From: Pyrocephalus nanus
Taxonomy: Eukaryota > Chordata > Aves > Passeriformes > Tyrannidae
Direction of reading: 5' to 3'
NCBI GenBank assembly: GCA_038380795.1
Contig: CM076259.1
Coordinates: 96,831,739 to 96,895,738, forward strand
Length of the DNA: 64,000 nucleotides
The translations under genes were made by a program, and so were the position numbers. A model generated the notes under the pieces. It was not told where the DNA came from, ran no database searches, and was given only the letters and a program-made list of their open reading frames with translations. The first letter of the stretch is position 1. Every line of letters starts with the position of its first letter. This document shows positions 56,101-64,000 of the stretch, piece by piece.

Positions 56101-59100
56101 TTGCAATTACTGAAGGTGTTCTGTAGTATGGTTCAGGTCATACTGAGGGCTTTTGAACAGCCCACACTATGTAAATTTTAAAATGAAGCAATAAATGGAT
56201 CAACTGCACAAAGTGGTAGAGCTAGTCTGATGAATGTTCTGGACATTCTGCCTTTAGCAGACATCACTGGGTGGCTGTTAAGCAAAATCAGTCTTCTGTG
56301 CTGTCTGAGCTCTGGCACCACAGTGGGTAGTTCTGATTTGGCTTGTAATTGTTTCATTTCCTGGCAGACTTTGAATCAAGTCCAGTTACATTCCTGTGTC
56401 TAACAGTTGGACAAATTTGCCTCTAAGTCTCTCATACCTAGAGCTTTCACAACCTACCCTGACAGGTATGGAGGTTTGGAATCAAGTGAAAGGCAACAAG
56501 TAATGCCTTTCTGCCTCTGAAAACATAAAAAAATGCAGTAAACTCTGCCCTTGAAAAGACTCTCCCATCTTGTCTCATTTGCAGGGGAGATGCCACCAAG
56601 GTTACCAATGTTGTAAATGTAATTTTAAAACTTTATTGTCTCACTAATCAATTGCAGACTATTTGAGAAGTTGCACACCATCTGTTCTATCAAATTGTAT
56701 TATTTGTGGTTAATGTTTTTCACGATTTCCACCAGTAACATTTTAAGTATTGTTAGCACTTTACATTTGGACACAAAACAAACACACAGAGTCCTGTAGT
56801 GGGTTTATAAAGTACAATAGGCAGAACTGGAGATAGTCAGATGTTTCCCTTTTCATTCTCTCCGAAAAGGCAAAGAGATTTCTCCCAGAACTATATTAGG
56901 CCTATGTAAGACAAAGTCAGGGAGGAGTAGGAATCGCACAGATACTTCAGATAGGATATTCTTTTAACTATGTAATAATTTCCCAGACGAATTAGAGCTG
57001 ACAGCATTACCTATCTCCCCAGGCAGGACGCTGTGGAAGCCCATAGGATAAAGGTATCTGAGTCAGCTGTAGCCCATGTGGAAAAGCAAATTATGCAATG
57101 TCTACTAGTATGTTTCTAAAGAGGTGATCTAGTTGAAGATTCCTGTGCTTGGGGCCGGCTTTACTAATTAAATCCCTAAATACTAATGCACATTATGCAT
57201 ACCCACACAATCAATTGCTGTTGAGACAAAATCTCTGTATTCTCATGGAAGTCCAAGGGCAATATATTGTTGTATACTTCACTATAATTAACAGTGAGGT
57301 CATTTTCTTGGAAGAATCATCCGGACCACAGTGCTATCTTGAAGTAAAAATACTTTACTGCTTAAATATCTATAATTAGAATATGGCCAGCTGCTCAAAC
57401 ACTAATCTGCCTAGTGCAACAGTTAGTACCAAACTAAATAATGCATTAGCGTTAAGCAACTATTGCTGAATTCTTTACAATAAGAGCAAGAAACTCCAGC
57501 TGGCATTGAAGGGTTTTGTTAGCCTCAACAGCTCCACTTCCGTGAGAAAGGACCATTCGATAAGCTTTTGATTATTTTAAAACCTCCATATGAAATACCT
57601 TATTACAAACAAAGAGTCAGCACATACAGTCACTTCATTTATGTCCCTAAACTAAGTGAAAGTTAATTTTGTTTTCCTAAGATCTGGGTTTAAAAGCATT
57701 TGTGGTAACTTTCTGTTTGCTTTGCCTTGCCTTGCATTTTATTCTTCCCTGTAATTTAATTCATTATTCTTGTTTGGTTGATTTATCAGACAATAGAGGA
57801 TTCTCTGCCTCTCCCTGCCTTAAGTGTTCTTTTTTTCTTCTGCTTTAGCATTTACAGAAACACAAAGAAAGGAGCCTGAAGCCAAGTCTTAATGCATTAT
57901 AAATATTTGTCTTTTTAAGCAAAACCAAGGGGCAGATATATTGATTTTAAATACCTTAAAATGTTTAGTTTAAACAGAGGGAAGTAAATGCACATAGACG
58001 TCATTAAAAAAAAAGTGAAGGAAAATAAAACTTTACCTGAAAAAGCAGAGGTACATTATATCCCAATAACAGGCACTAAGAAAATGGTAGTGATGGCAGA
58101 GTAATGGGTTAGAAAATATTGTTGTGACATGTTGCTTTGGAAAGAAAATACTTCCTAATATTTTAATGTATTATAGATATTGCAGCAAGTGATGAGAGGT
58201 GATGCAGGGAGTTCATAGAAAGTATTTTTTTTCTTCTGTCTGTTGGAAATAACTTATTTTCATATAAAAATTTACAGCAACTTGAAGGCTTTTCAGCAGA
58301 TGTCCAAAACCTCAGCTCTTCAGCTGCCCAACCACTGAAAACCAGAGAAAACTTTAGCATCTTTTTATTTTCACATTTTCAGTCTTCATTACTGCACAAA
58401 ATATGAAGGATCTTAATTATCCTAAGTAGCTAATCCTTTTAAGTCGGGGGTTTAGAGTGTATCCATTCTTGGTAATGGATGGTACTCTGTGACTCCAGCA
58501 AAAAGGAGTTAAAAGCGATTTGTTTAATTTGATTCCACCATTTCACATAAATAGCTCATAATTTCTAATTTCACACAGTCAAGATGACCAAAAAAATCTG
58601 GACACAAACACATTCTTCTTTTCATTTACAAAGGTGGGATTCATGCTGCTTAAGGAATGTACTGTTTTTCTCTAATCCCAAGCCTAAATTGAGGCAGCAA
58701 GTGAAAGACATTTTCTTTGTTCAGAAAGAAGCTATTGTATTCATATGCAATATGCTTTTTGATGACTCTAGCAAAATTATGTGCATTTGCTTAGTACCTT
58801 GTACTGCCTGAAGTGTGGAGATATTTTTTCTAGCACACATCCTGGAGATAAGTTATTATTGCCATCTTACTGAAGCATTCAAACTGAAAGATTATTTCAG
58901 AAAGAGACCTATTTTAATGTAAAGTCCAGATCCTACATTTTTATTCATGCCTTGTGCTTACTGAAGCCAATGGGACTTCAGAAATGACACCTGAAGAACA
59001 GGCCTAGATAAGTCCTTTCTGCTTAACAAATTATGGCACATTATGATGCATATATATGGAAATCCATCCACTTACTAAGACTTCTACTCAAACACTTCTG

Positions 59101-62100
59101 AGTATTGAATGAGTTTCTGAGTACTGACATGCAATCAGTCCTTTACTGTACAATGAAATCAGTTTGGTCATAGATTGCAACACACCCTCCATTGCAGTTG
59201 CTGCACAGAACAGAGATCTGATGAATTCCATTGAGGTACAAAACCAAGAGTTTCAGCCCTGATGTCATCATTGTGTTCTTTTCACTGGCTTCCGAGAGGC
59301 ACATCTGCAAATTTCACTGAGGGATATGTCTTCATAGTCATGGAAGAACTATCTTTGAATGTCAACAGACATCACCGTACCTTCTGTAAAATTTAAGGCA
59401 CACTGCAATAAACTTAGATGGTCTGTGTAGGCTGGTATTCATGAAGGATAAATTCCCTGTCACTGAGGAAACAATGACAACATCTGTTATAGGACCTTGC
59501 AGACAGAATATAATAACTTGATTTAACTTCAGAGTTAGTTCTACTTTGAGCAGATGGTTGGGCCAGCTGACATCCGGAAGTCCCCTCTAACCTGTTTAAA
59601 TGATTTTATGATTCTGACCTATTTTTAGCTCTTTAGACTGAGTAAAATGATTTAAATTCAAAAGCAAAATAGTTTCTCAGCTAACAACAGAACCAATGAA
59701 AATAAAGAATCATCTAAAAGATTATTCTTTTGGAATAAGCCTGAGGGAGCTAGGCCTGTTCAGCCTGGAAGGCATCTTATCAATGCATACATATATCTTC
59801 AGGGCAGGTGTCAAGAGGATGTGGCCAGAGTTTTTTCGGTGGTGCCCAGTGACAGGACAAGGGGCAATGAGCACAGACTGAAACAAGGAAAGTTCCATAT
59901 AAATATGAGGAAAAAATTCTTTACTTTGAGTGTGACACAACACTGGAACATGCTGCCCAGAGAGGTTGTGAAGTTTCCTTCTCTGGAGTTATTCAAAACC
60001 TGCCTGGACTTAACTCTGTGTAATCTGCTCTGGGTCAACCTGATTTAGCAGGGAGGTTGGACTAATCTTCTGAGGTCCCTTCCAACCCCAGTCATTCTGT
60101 GATTCTGGGACAACATAATGGTTTAAATGTCTTCATCTAAATAAAAAAAAAAATCAAAATCTAAATGGTGTTTTTATTTCATTATCTCTACAACCATCTC
60201 TTGTTAGGATCATCATGTCTGCTGCAGAGAGTACAAAAAAACTTGAAAGCCAAATGAGACAAAGCAAAGATTGCGACAACCAATTGAAATTTGATCCATT
60301 TACAAACGTTCGACATCTTTGAGTTGAAGTTTTATTTCTTGAATTAATTTTTTTTTTTTTTATTACGGGAAATCTTATGCTTCTCAATCTACTTATTTCA
60401 CATGGTTTCATGATAGTTTCTTGATTTTTATGTTTTAATGTTACACATTCTAATATAGGATCATAGAATGGCTGTGCTTCTCCACCAAAAAGGTTTTGAT
60501 TTTTTACAGGAAAATGAGAACATTATTGCAATCAACAGAGACTCCTGTGTTCACCCACCCTGTAGGAGACAAAGAGGCCAATTTCCTATGAGGAAGGACT
60601 TGAACTCTGATTGCCCACCTACAATAAAAATATATGTCATGCCATAAAGCAGGCTCAGGTAAGTTCTCTGTCAGTATTTCCTGCTGTAGTTGCTGCAACT
60701 CACTAAACACAACTTAAGGCAGTGCAGTTCATAAAGGAGAAAGATGCGTGGGTACAGTTCCCAACACAGCTGGCTCCAGTAACTGCTGTCTTTCATAAAT
60801 AAAGGACACAGCCAATATACGTCTCCCGCTGTGTTCCTTGCATGGTGAAACAGACTTTCTCTGCAGTAAATTGTCACTAGTAAATTTACAGTCAGTATCT
60901 CATCTATGCATTACATAATCTCCAAACTCCTGCAAGAGCTTATAGAAGTTACTGGCTTCTCAGGAGCAAGTAACTGGTTATATGTCAGTTCCACATTAGG
61001 CAATGGCTCCTGCTGAGTTACTGCACATACTGCCACTCAGAATACAGATACTTTCTTTTCAAAAAAGAAAATAAAGAAGTCAGATGAACTGCCATATTCT
61101 GCCCCTCTTCACTTACCTTTGCTATCACTGTTCTGTGAGAAAAATGAAGGCATCTTCCACTGCATGACTGGGGCATGTATTTAAACACCCCAGTGCCTGT
61201 CATAGAGCTTGCCCCCAGCTCATGACCAAAACGGGCCTCTGAGTGTCCCCTTATGTAACTGGATGCACACATGTTCACACAAGATGAGTCAGCTGTACAG
61301 TCAGCTTTTTGGCAACTCAGCTAGTCCATTCCTGGCACAAGGTGACAGCATGTAAAGCAATGTCATTTCTGACAGGTCTGCAACATATCTGTCTTTGACA
61401 TTTTCCTATTATGGAGATTGCACCACTTCCAAACACTCTTATTTCCAAACTCTGAGTCACTGTAAGGATGCTGACTACCTATTTCTTCTTATAGACATCT
61501 GTAGCATTTAATACAAATATTATCTCCAGGTATGTAGTAGAGGGTGAGATTCAGCTCCATATTTAGATGGAAACATTTAGGTATCTACAGTGAAATGTCT
61601 CTAAGCCTGATATCTCTGTTACCATTATAATTAGTGGACAAAGTATCTACTTTGGAACAAGAACATTGCTGTACTGGTCATGATTTTTTCCTTCATTAAG
61701 TACAACTAACTTTGGAAAACTATTAATAAGGTGAATTTTAATAGCGGTACTGGCATTTTGGTCATAGGACACATGATCTTTCTTCTGGCAACGTGCTGGC
61801 AGGAAAGCAACTGCAGCTGGATCGATTGTTCCCCTGGGCTGAATCTTGCCTGCAGCCTGTGAGTTGCACAGCCCTGCCTGATGCCTGTGGGAGACATCAT
61901 AGTCTCCTCATCTTTGAATCCTTCCCTCAGTTTTTTCAGGACAGACTGCCAAGAACTGAACTTCAGCTCACAGAGAGACATCAGGCATCTCTAAGCCTTC
62001 TATAAATGAGCCATCTAGGTTCCCTTCTGTTCTCAGTATAGAAGAGAGGTATCTGCAGAGAACAATTCTGCTGCTGAGGGGGATGAATTGCTTCAGACAT

Positions 62101-63757
62101 CACCTGCTTTTCTCTTCTGACTATAAAAGGAGCTTGGCCAGTGAGTTGACATCACAGTTGCATAAGGCCAAAGTTCAAGGTGTTCAGTCCCAACCAAGCT
62201 CAGAATATATAAATCTCTCTTTGGACAACAAAAATCATATTTTTAGGTAAACAATATTCCCCAATTAAAAATACCTAACTTTTTTATTTAAACTCTAAAT
62301 TATTCCAGCTTCCCATGAAGCTACCCAAAATTGAAATATAATGGGAAAAGCCAGAAAAAGAAAACTAGCGCAGCCAAGACAGGGATAAACATTTAAAATG
62401 TGTATGTAGTCAGGCTGAATCAAAGCCCGCAGATTTTTATGGAAGAATAAGGATGGATTTGAAAGTAATTGACATACCAGAAGGCAACCACTCAAAAGGG
62501 CAGGCTTTTTTTTTTAAAAGCAAAGTATACGCCTTATAATCTACACAATTCAGTGTGACATATTCTTATGTTATATAGCATAACTGAACATTTATCTAGC
62601 CTGTCCTCATTCAGGGTGCTGCTGCACACACCTAAACACAAAAGCACTTAAATATTTCTGAAATTCTTTGAAACATTCCAGAAAAAAAGGTGATTAACCC
62701 CTTTGTAGCCCTTTATTTCAAATTGAATTGATTTTATGTAGTTGTACTGCTACACATGTTGATTGCTCCAAGTTAAAACACTAACGTTATAATATTTTGA
62801 AATAACAGCATATGAACACGTAATGGCTAAGCTGGAACAATTTGTAACAACCTATATGGTCCTAGAGAACAAGAAAAGAAAATTCCTTTTTTGATTTTTG
62901 AATCTGATTAGACACTTTAAATTTAAGGCATTTCCCTCTAAACTGGAAGACTAAACCATAAAATTGTTGTTAGATTTTTCTGAAAACCAGAAGGATGCAG
63001 CCTAGCAGAGAACCAACTTCAAGACTTTTTCAGTGGTTGTGAATGTCTATAAAGTTTGGCATAAAGCCTGTTGTGGCCCTACAGTGAGCTAGTATAGCTC
63101 TAAATTTAGTGATTCAAACTACATTTTAGTTTCTGTGACACCACTGCATGATTTCCATATGCATTAATTTCCTGACTCATTTCTCAAAAGACAAAGTCCA
63201 ACAAGTGACACTGCAGTGGCATCAGCAGAAAATCTGCCCTGGAACTGTATGTGCTCGAGATCTTCTAACCATGCTCTAGGGGGACAACATTCAGAGCTTT
63301 TGTGCCTCTGGCCTATTTAAAACTTCACAGAGGTAATTCCTACAGAAATAAAAATTGTCTCAGCTATATGAAGATTCAGTATCCCAACATGACTGCAATT
63401 TTTGGATAACTCATTCATGTAACTTCCTTCCATGAGACATTTACATAGACATAACACAACATTCCAATGCGAAGGTGAAGAGATGGAAGAATGGGTATAG
63501 GATTTAACTCTGAATTATTGTATAGTATTGTATTAATGTTCTACAACTCTGAGACAGACGATGAGAGTCCTCCTTAGAAAAAAAAGTAAACCAAAAATTT
63601 GACAAACCCGTCTTCTTCCAGTAGACTTTGACCTGAAGTTGATTGTCCTGATAGAAAGGAGTTCCAATTTTTAGAAAACGAGTGGTTTTCCTTCTTTGAA
63701 AGGGTGGGTAAGGATCTACCAGTCCTTTCTGTGGTTTCCCAGCAGATGCCCGTTCCT
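38055..63757 (-). CDS. ANOS1: Anosmin-1, 3' half of the gene (six exons, partial)
   Basis: Gene-level entry; the coding parts are 63608-63757, 46389-46483, 44018-44189, 42584-42804, 40252-40393 and 38055-38113, read on the minus strand. Anosmin-1 is a secreted, heparan-sulfate-binding extracellular matrix glycoprotein that guides olfactory and GnRH neurons; loss of the human gene causes X-linked Kallmann syndrome. The joined exons give 278 residues plus stop and match the C-terminal part of human anosmin-1 (680 aa) as I remember it, including [32 protein letters not shown] and YRLEVQVLT. They cover FN3 domain 3 (exons 9-11), FN3 domain 4 (exons 12-13) and a His/Lys-rich tail (exon 14). Intron phases are 2, 1, 0, 1, 0, 1 from exon 9's acceptor to exon 14's, and no stop or frameshift interrupts the frame. 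The first eight exons lie beyond the window. Exon numbers assume the human 14-exon layout. Confidence 0.96.
38493..39729 (+). mobile_element. Endogenous retrovirus 5' LTR (about 1.24 kb)
   Basis: The element starts TGTCGTGGTTTTGC and ends AAACCACGACA, so the termini form an 11-base perfect inverted repeat (TGTCGTGGTTT / AAACCACGACA) with the TG...CA ends of retroviral LTRs. It is markedly more GC-rich than the surrounding intron. AATAAA words occur at about 38961 and 39608; the second is followed by a T-rich stretch and fits the polyadenylation signal of the R region. LTRs with this terminal sequence are, from memory, abundant in songbirds. It lies in the last ANOS1 intron, antisense to the gene, the usual orientation of tolerated intronic proviruses. 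Short open frames inside it are not genes. Confidence 0.88.
39730..40015 (+). mobile_element. Retroviral leader remnant with primer-binding-site-like sequence
   Basis: Six bases after the LTR end, 39736-39753 reads TGGTGGAGAATGCAGGCA. It is close to the complement of the 3' end of an alanine tRNA (CCA plus acceptor/T-arm; two differences by my recollection of a vertebrate tRNA-Ala). The following ~260 bp is GC-rich, unlike the intron, and is best read as untranslated leader of the same provirus. No gag, pol or env follows and no second LTR is present, so the insertion is a 5' fragment. Its right edge, near 40015, is estimated from composition only, and I found no target-site duplication. Confidence 0.7.
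40252..40393 (-). CDS. ANOS1: ANOS1 exon 13 (end of FN3 domain 4)
   Basis: 142 nt: 47 codons plus 1 nt. Acceptor CTTTTAG/GAT, donor CACA/GTAAGT. It reads [20 protein letters not shown] then [20 protein letters not shown] and LPPFSPH. This is the second half of FN3 domain 4, with the usual Y-x-L-E-V-Q-V strand and a G-G-E-G loop. Human has [37 protein letters not shown], so only scattered substitutions occur. The last nucleotide (A) pairs with GA of the terminal exon to give Arg. Confidence 0.97.
40394..42583 (-). other. ANOS1: ANOS1 intron 12
   Basis: 2190 bp. A stretch at about 41100-41380 is clearly more GC-rich than its surroundings (several GGCCAGG / CCTGCC words). I could not assign it to a repeat family; it could be an old transposon fragment or a regulatory segment. 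The rest is ordinary AT-rich intron. Confidence 0.8.
42584..42804 (-). CDS. ANOS1: ANOS1 exon 12 (start of FN3 domain 4)
   Basis: 221 nt: 2 nt, then 73 codons, ending in phase 0. Acceptor AATTTTTAG, donor GCA/GTAAGT. This is the most conserved exon of the window: [18 protein letters not shown], then [18 protein letters not shown] and [19 protein letters not shown]. The human protein differs by only a few substitutions (for example [19 protein letters not shown]). Two potential N-glycosylation sites are present, NLS and NIT, and both exist in human. The reading frame remains open past the donor into the intron, but homology stops exactly at ILPA, where the next exon supplies DHYVLTVP. Confidence 0.97.
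42805..44017 (-). other. ANOS1: ANOS1 intron 11
   Basis: 1213 bp. A GC-richer part at about 43250-43570 has no family I recognise. An A-rich stretch with AAAAC units lies at about 43614-43632. No additional exon is needed or seen, since exons 11 and 12 join in phase (G + TG gives Val). Confidence 0.8.
44018..44189 (-). CDS. ANOS1: ANOS1 exon 11 (end of FN3 domain 3 and interdomain linker)
   Basis: 172 nt: 57 codons plus 1 nt. Acceptor TTGTAG, donor GAAGGAG/GTAAGG. It begins [19 protein letters not shown], almost identical to human [19 protein letters not shown], which is the tyrosine-corner end of FN3 domain 3. It continues through [17 protein letters not shown] to CPAEG, the lysine/histidine-rich linker before domain 4; human has FFTTPPCSALKGKSHKP. 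The two cysteines (PPC and NCP) match those of the human linker. Confidence 0.96.
44190..46388 (-). other. ANOS1: ANOS1 intron 10
   Basis: 2199 bp. It holds a 16-A run inside a purine tract (44237-44280) and a short (AAC)n near 46162-46173. Exons 10 and 11 join in phase 0 (TAC/GAA), so nothing is missing. I see no transposon here. Confidence 0.8.
44237..44280. repeat. Purine tract with 16 A (ANOS1 intron 10)
   Basis: GGGA followed by 15 more A, then GGAAAAGAAAAAGAAGAAA. It lies only ~50 bp upstream (in the gene's sense) of the acceptor of exon 11, where on the coding strand it becomes a pyrimidine tract. Confidence 0.85.
46389..46483 (-). CDS. ANOS1: ANOS1 exon 10 (middle of FN3 domain 3)
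   Basis: 95 nt with acceptor CTTTTTAG and donor TAC/GTAAGT. It adds (D)[20 protein letters not shown] and ends KVTELTY. The human segment reads [22 protein letters not shown], so the Trp, the ESCAHN core and the following potential N-glycosylation site (N-D-T here, N-R-T in human) are kept. Relative to human the junction with exon 9 is one residue shorter. It is followed in the coding direction by the 2.2-kb intron 10 and preceded by a 17-kb intron. The closing phase is 0 and joins directly to GAA of the next exon. Confidence 0.95.
47740..47795 (+). mobile_element. CR1 LINE 3' end fragment (ANOS1 intron 9)
   Basis: CTAGATGATCCTTAAGGTCCCTTCTGACCC followed by ATTCTATGGTTCTATGG, the 3' terminal 8-bp-type repeat of CR1. 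Only the end is preserved. Confidence 0.82.
48108..48145 (-). mobile_element. Short CR1 fragment, reverse orientation
   Basis: CATCCAACCTGGCCTTGAACACTGCCAGGGGTAGG matches a well-known internal part of the reverse CR1 3' region. It is a 38-bp remnant 300 bp from a CR1 piece of opposite strand, so the two are independent insertions or a rearranged remnant. Confidence 0.7.
50077..50091. repeat. Poly(T) run, 15 T
   Basis: Simple homopolymer in ANOS1 intron 9. Confidence 0.9.
51759..51786. repeat. Short hairpin (inverted repeat)
   Basis: ATTTCAGAC (51759-51767) and GTCTGAAAT (51778-51786) are perfect complements; inside them CC pairs with GG around the loop ATGA, with a single mismatch. It lies about 200 bp from the MITE-like relic. 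No coding meaning is evident. Confidence 0.7.
51981..52069. mobile_element. MITE-like palindromic relic (old amniote repeat)
   Basis: The ends are imperfect inverted repeats: TTCTGGCCCTGAT on the left and ATCAGGCCAGAA on the right, one base apart in length. The inner part (CAACAAAGCACTTAGGCATATGAACA...GACTTCAATAG) resembles a non-autonomous palindromic element I remember from turtle, crocodile and bird genomes (CCCTGATTCAGCAAAGCACTTAAGCAC...). About 89 bp remain. The family assignment is from memory; the inverted ends are seen directly. Confidence 0.6.
54386..54403. repeat. (CATGC)n pentanucleotide repeat
   Basis: Three tandem CATGC units plus a partial one (CATGCCATGCCATGCCAT). Confidence 0.85.
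55602..55615. repeat. Perfect 14-bp palindrome
   Basis: ATGTATGCATACAT is its own reverse complement, inside a TA/TG-rich stretch. Probably low-complexity sequence. Confidence 0.7.
59541..59617 (+). mobile_element. CR1 LINE 3' end fragment (ANOS1 intron 9)
   Basis: TTGAGCAGATGGTTGGGCCAGCTGACATCCGGAAGTCCCCTCTAACCTG, ending in TTTTATGATTCTG. This corresponds to the last ~75 bp of CR1 (GGACTAGATGATCTCC...TCCCTTCCAACC...ATTCTATGATTCTG). Diverged. Confidence 0.72.
59737..60110 (+). mobile_element. CR1 LINE, 5'-truncated copy (ANOS1 intron 9)
   Basis: Contains CTGAGGGAGCTAGGCCTGTTCAGCCTGGA, then GCCAGAGTTTTTTCGGTGGTGCCCAGTGACAGGACAAGGGGCAATGAGCACAGACTGAAAC, GGAACATGCTGCCCAGAGAGGTTGTGAAGTTTCC, and the end GGAGGTTGGACTAATCTTCTGAGGTCCCTTCCAACCCCAGTCATTCTGTGATTCTGGG. 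A clean 3' part of CR1 in sense to the plus strand, so antisense to ANOS1. Confidence 0.93.
63608..63757 (-). CDS. ANOS1: ANOS1 exon 9 (start of FN3 domain 3)
   Basis: 150 nt: 2 nt completing a codon, 49 full codons, then 1 nt. The acceptor reads TTGCAG before AG-GAA-CGG. The translation starts [11 protein letters not shown] and runs through [20 protein letters not shown] to [11 protein letters not shown]. The human counterpart has [20 protein letters not shown] and [11 protein letters not shown], so the second half is strongly conserved. The first ~20 residues are the divergent linker between FN3 domains 2 and 3; the rest opens domain 3, with a WKK strand. The donor is G/GTTTGT, weaker than the other donors of this gene in the window. 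It is chosen because it keeps phase with the next exon: G + AT gives Asp. Confidence 0.94.
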
Positions 63758-64000
63758 CTGCAATACATAGAACAATCAGGAAACTATTTAGTTAGTACAG
63801 TGCTGTAAAATGACTATTTTAACTGTGCTGAAATTCAGGAAATAATACTATCTCTCATCCAAATTATCTTATTTCAGTATCTTACCTAAATGAAATTAGC
63901 ATAAAGAACAAACTGTCCATAAGAGTTGAAAAGAATATCACTTGTTTGAAATTCAGTCAAAGAAAATATTTTAGACAGGGACAGAAAAAGATAAATATAT
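63758..64000 (-). other. ANOS1: Part of ANOS1 intron 8
   Basis: The last 243 bp of the window lie upstream of exon 9 in the coding direction. A polypyrimidine-poor but usable acceptor (TGTATTGCAG) borders the exon. No other feature is seen. Confidence 0.75.

Larger units (their letters stand above)
46484..63607 (-). other. ANOS1: ANOS1 intron 9, 17 kb
   Basis: 17124 bp without a recognisable exon; exon 9 and exon 10 join in phase and match the human protein across the junction, so no coding segment is missing. Contents that can be named are CR1 3' ends at 47740-47795, 59541-59617 and 59737-60110, a short opposite-strand CR1 piece at 48108-48145, a MITE-like relic at 51981-52069, a hairpin at 51759-51786, and A or T runs. 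The remainder is unique AT-rich sequence in which I see nothing further. Confidence 0.8.

Noticed and set aside
59811..60048. 75-codon frames on both strands
   Set aside because: They are translations of the CR1 3' region, which is non-coding there.
60458..60478. TAGGATCATAGAATGG, resembling a reverse CR1 3' end
   Set aside because: Only about 18 bases match and nothing beyond them looks like CR1; too short to call.
46484..63607. Possible missing exon in the 17-kb intron
   Set aside because: Exons 9 and 10 join in phase and match the human protein across the junction, so none is required.

Overview
The window is vertebrate nuclear DNA, almost certainly from a bird and probably a songbird. 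It is AT-rich and sparse in genes. It carries CR1 LINE fragments with the typical avian 3' ends, plus two long-terminal-repeat elements whose ends (TGTCGTGGTTTTGC...AAACCACGACA, and ...TTAAGCCACAACA) look like LTR families common in passerines. The species call is from memory of these families, not from a search.

The only protein-coding gene I can support is the 3' half of ANOS1 (KAL1, anosmin-1) on the minus strand. Six exons are present, taken as exons 9-14 by analogy with the 14-exon human gene: 63608-63757, 46389-46483, 44018-44189, 42584-42804, 40252-40393 and the terminal coding segment 38055-38113. Every junction uses AG/GT, all phases join without a break, and together they encode the last 278 residues: fibronectin type III domains 3 and 4 and the basic, histidine-rich tail. 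The signal peptide, Cys-rich and WAP domains and FN3 domains 1-2 must lie beyond position 64000.

Layout: 1 to about 33500 is intergenic DNA downstream of ANOS1, with CR1 fragments, one LTR (10303-10877), simple repeats and a 387-bp open frame at 27718-28104 that resembles the zinc-knuckle/protease segment of a Ty3/Gypsy-type retroelement. About 33500-38054 is the probable ANOS1 3' UTR, whose end is uncertain. 38055-63757 is the ANOS1 exon/intron region. Its last intron holds a truncated endogenous retrovirus (5' LTR, primer-binding-site-like stretch, leader) in antisense orientation. Its intron 9 is 17 kb and holds CR1 pieces and a palindromic MITE-like relic. 63758-64000 is the next intron upstream. 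I saw no tRNA, rRNA, CRISPR or prokaryotic feature. Most open frames in the window are chance frames in AT-rich DNA.
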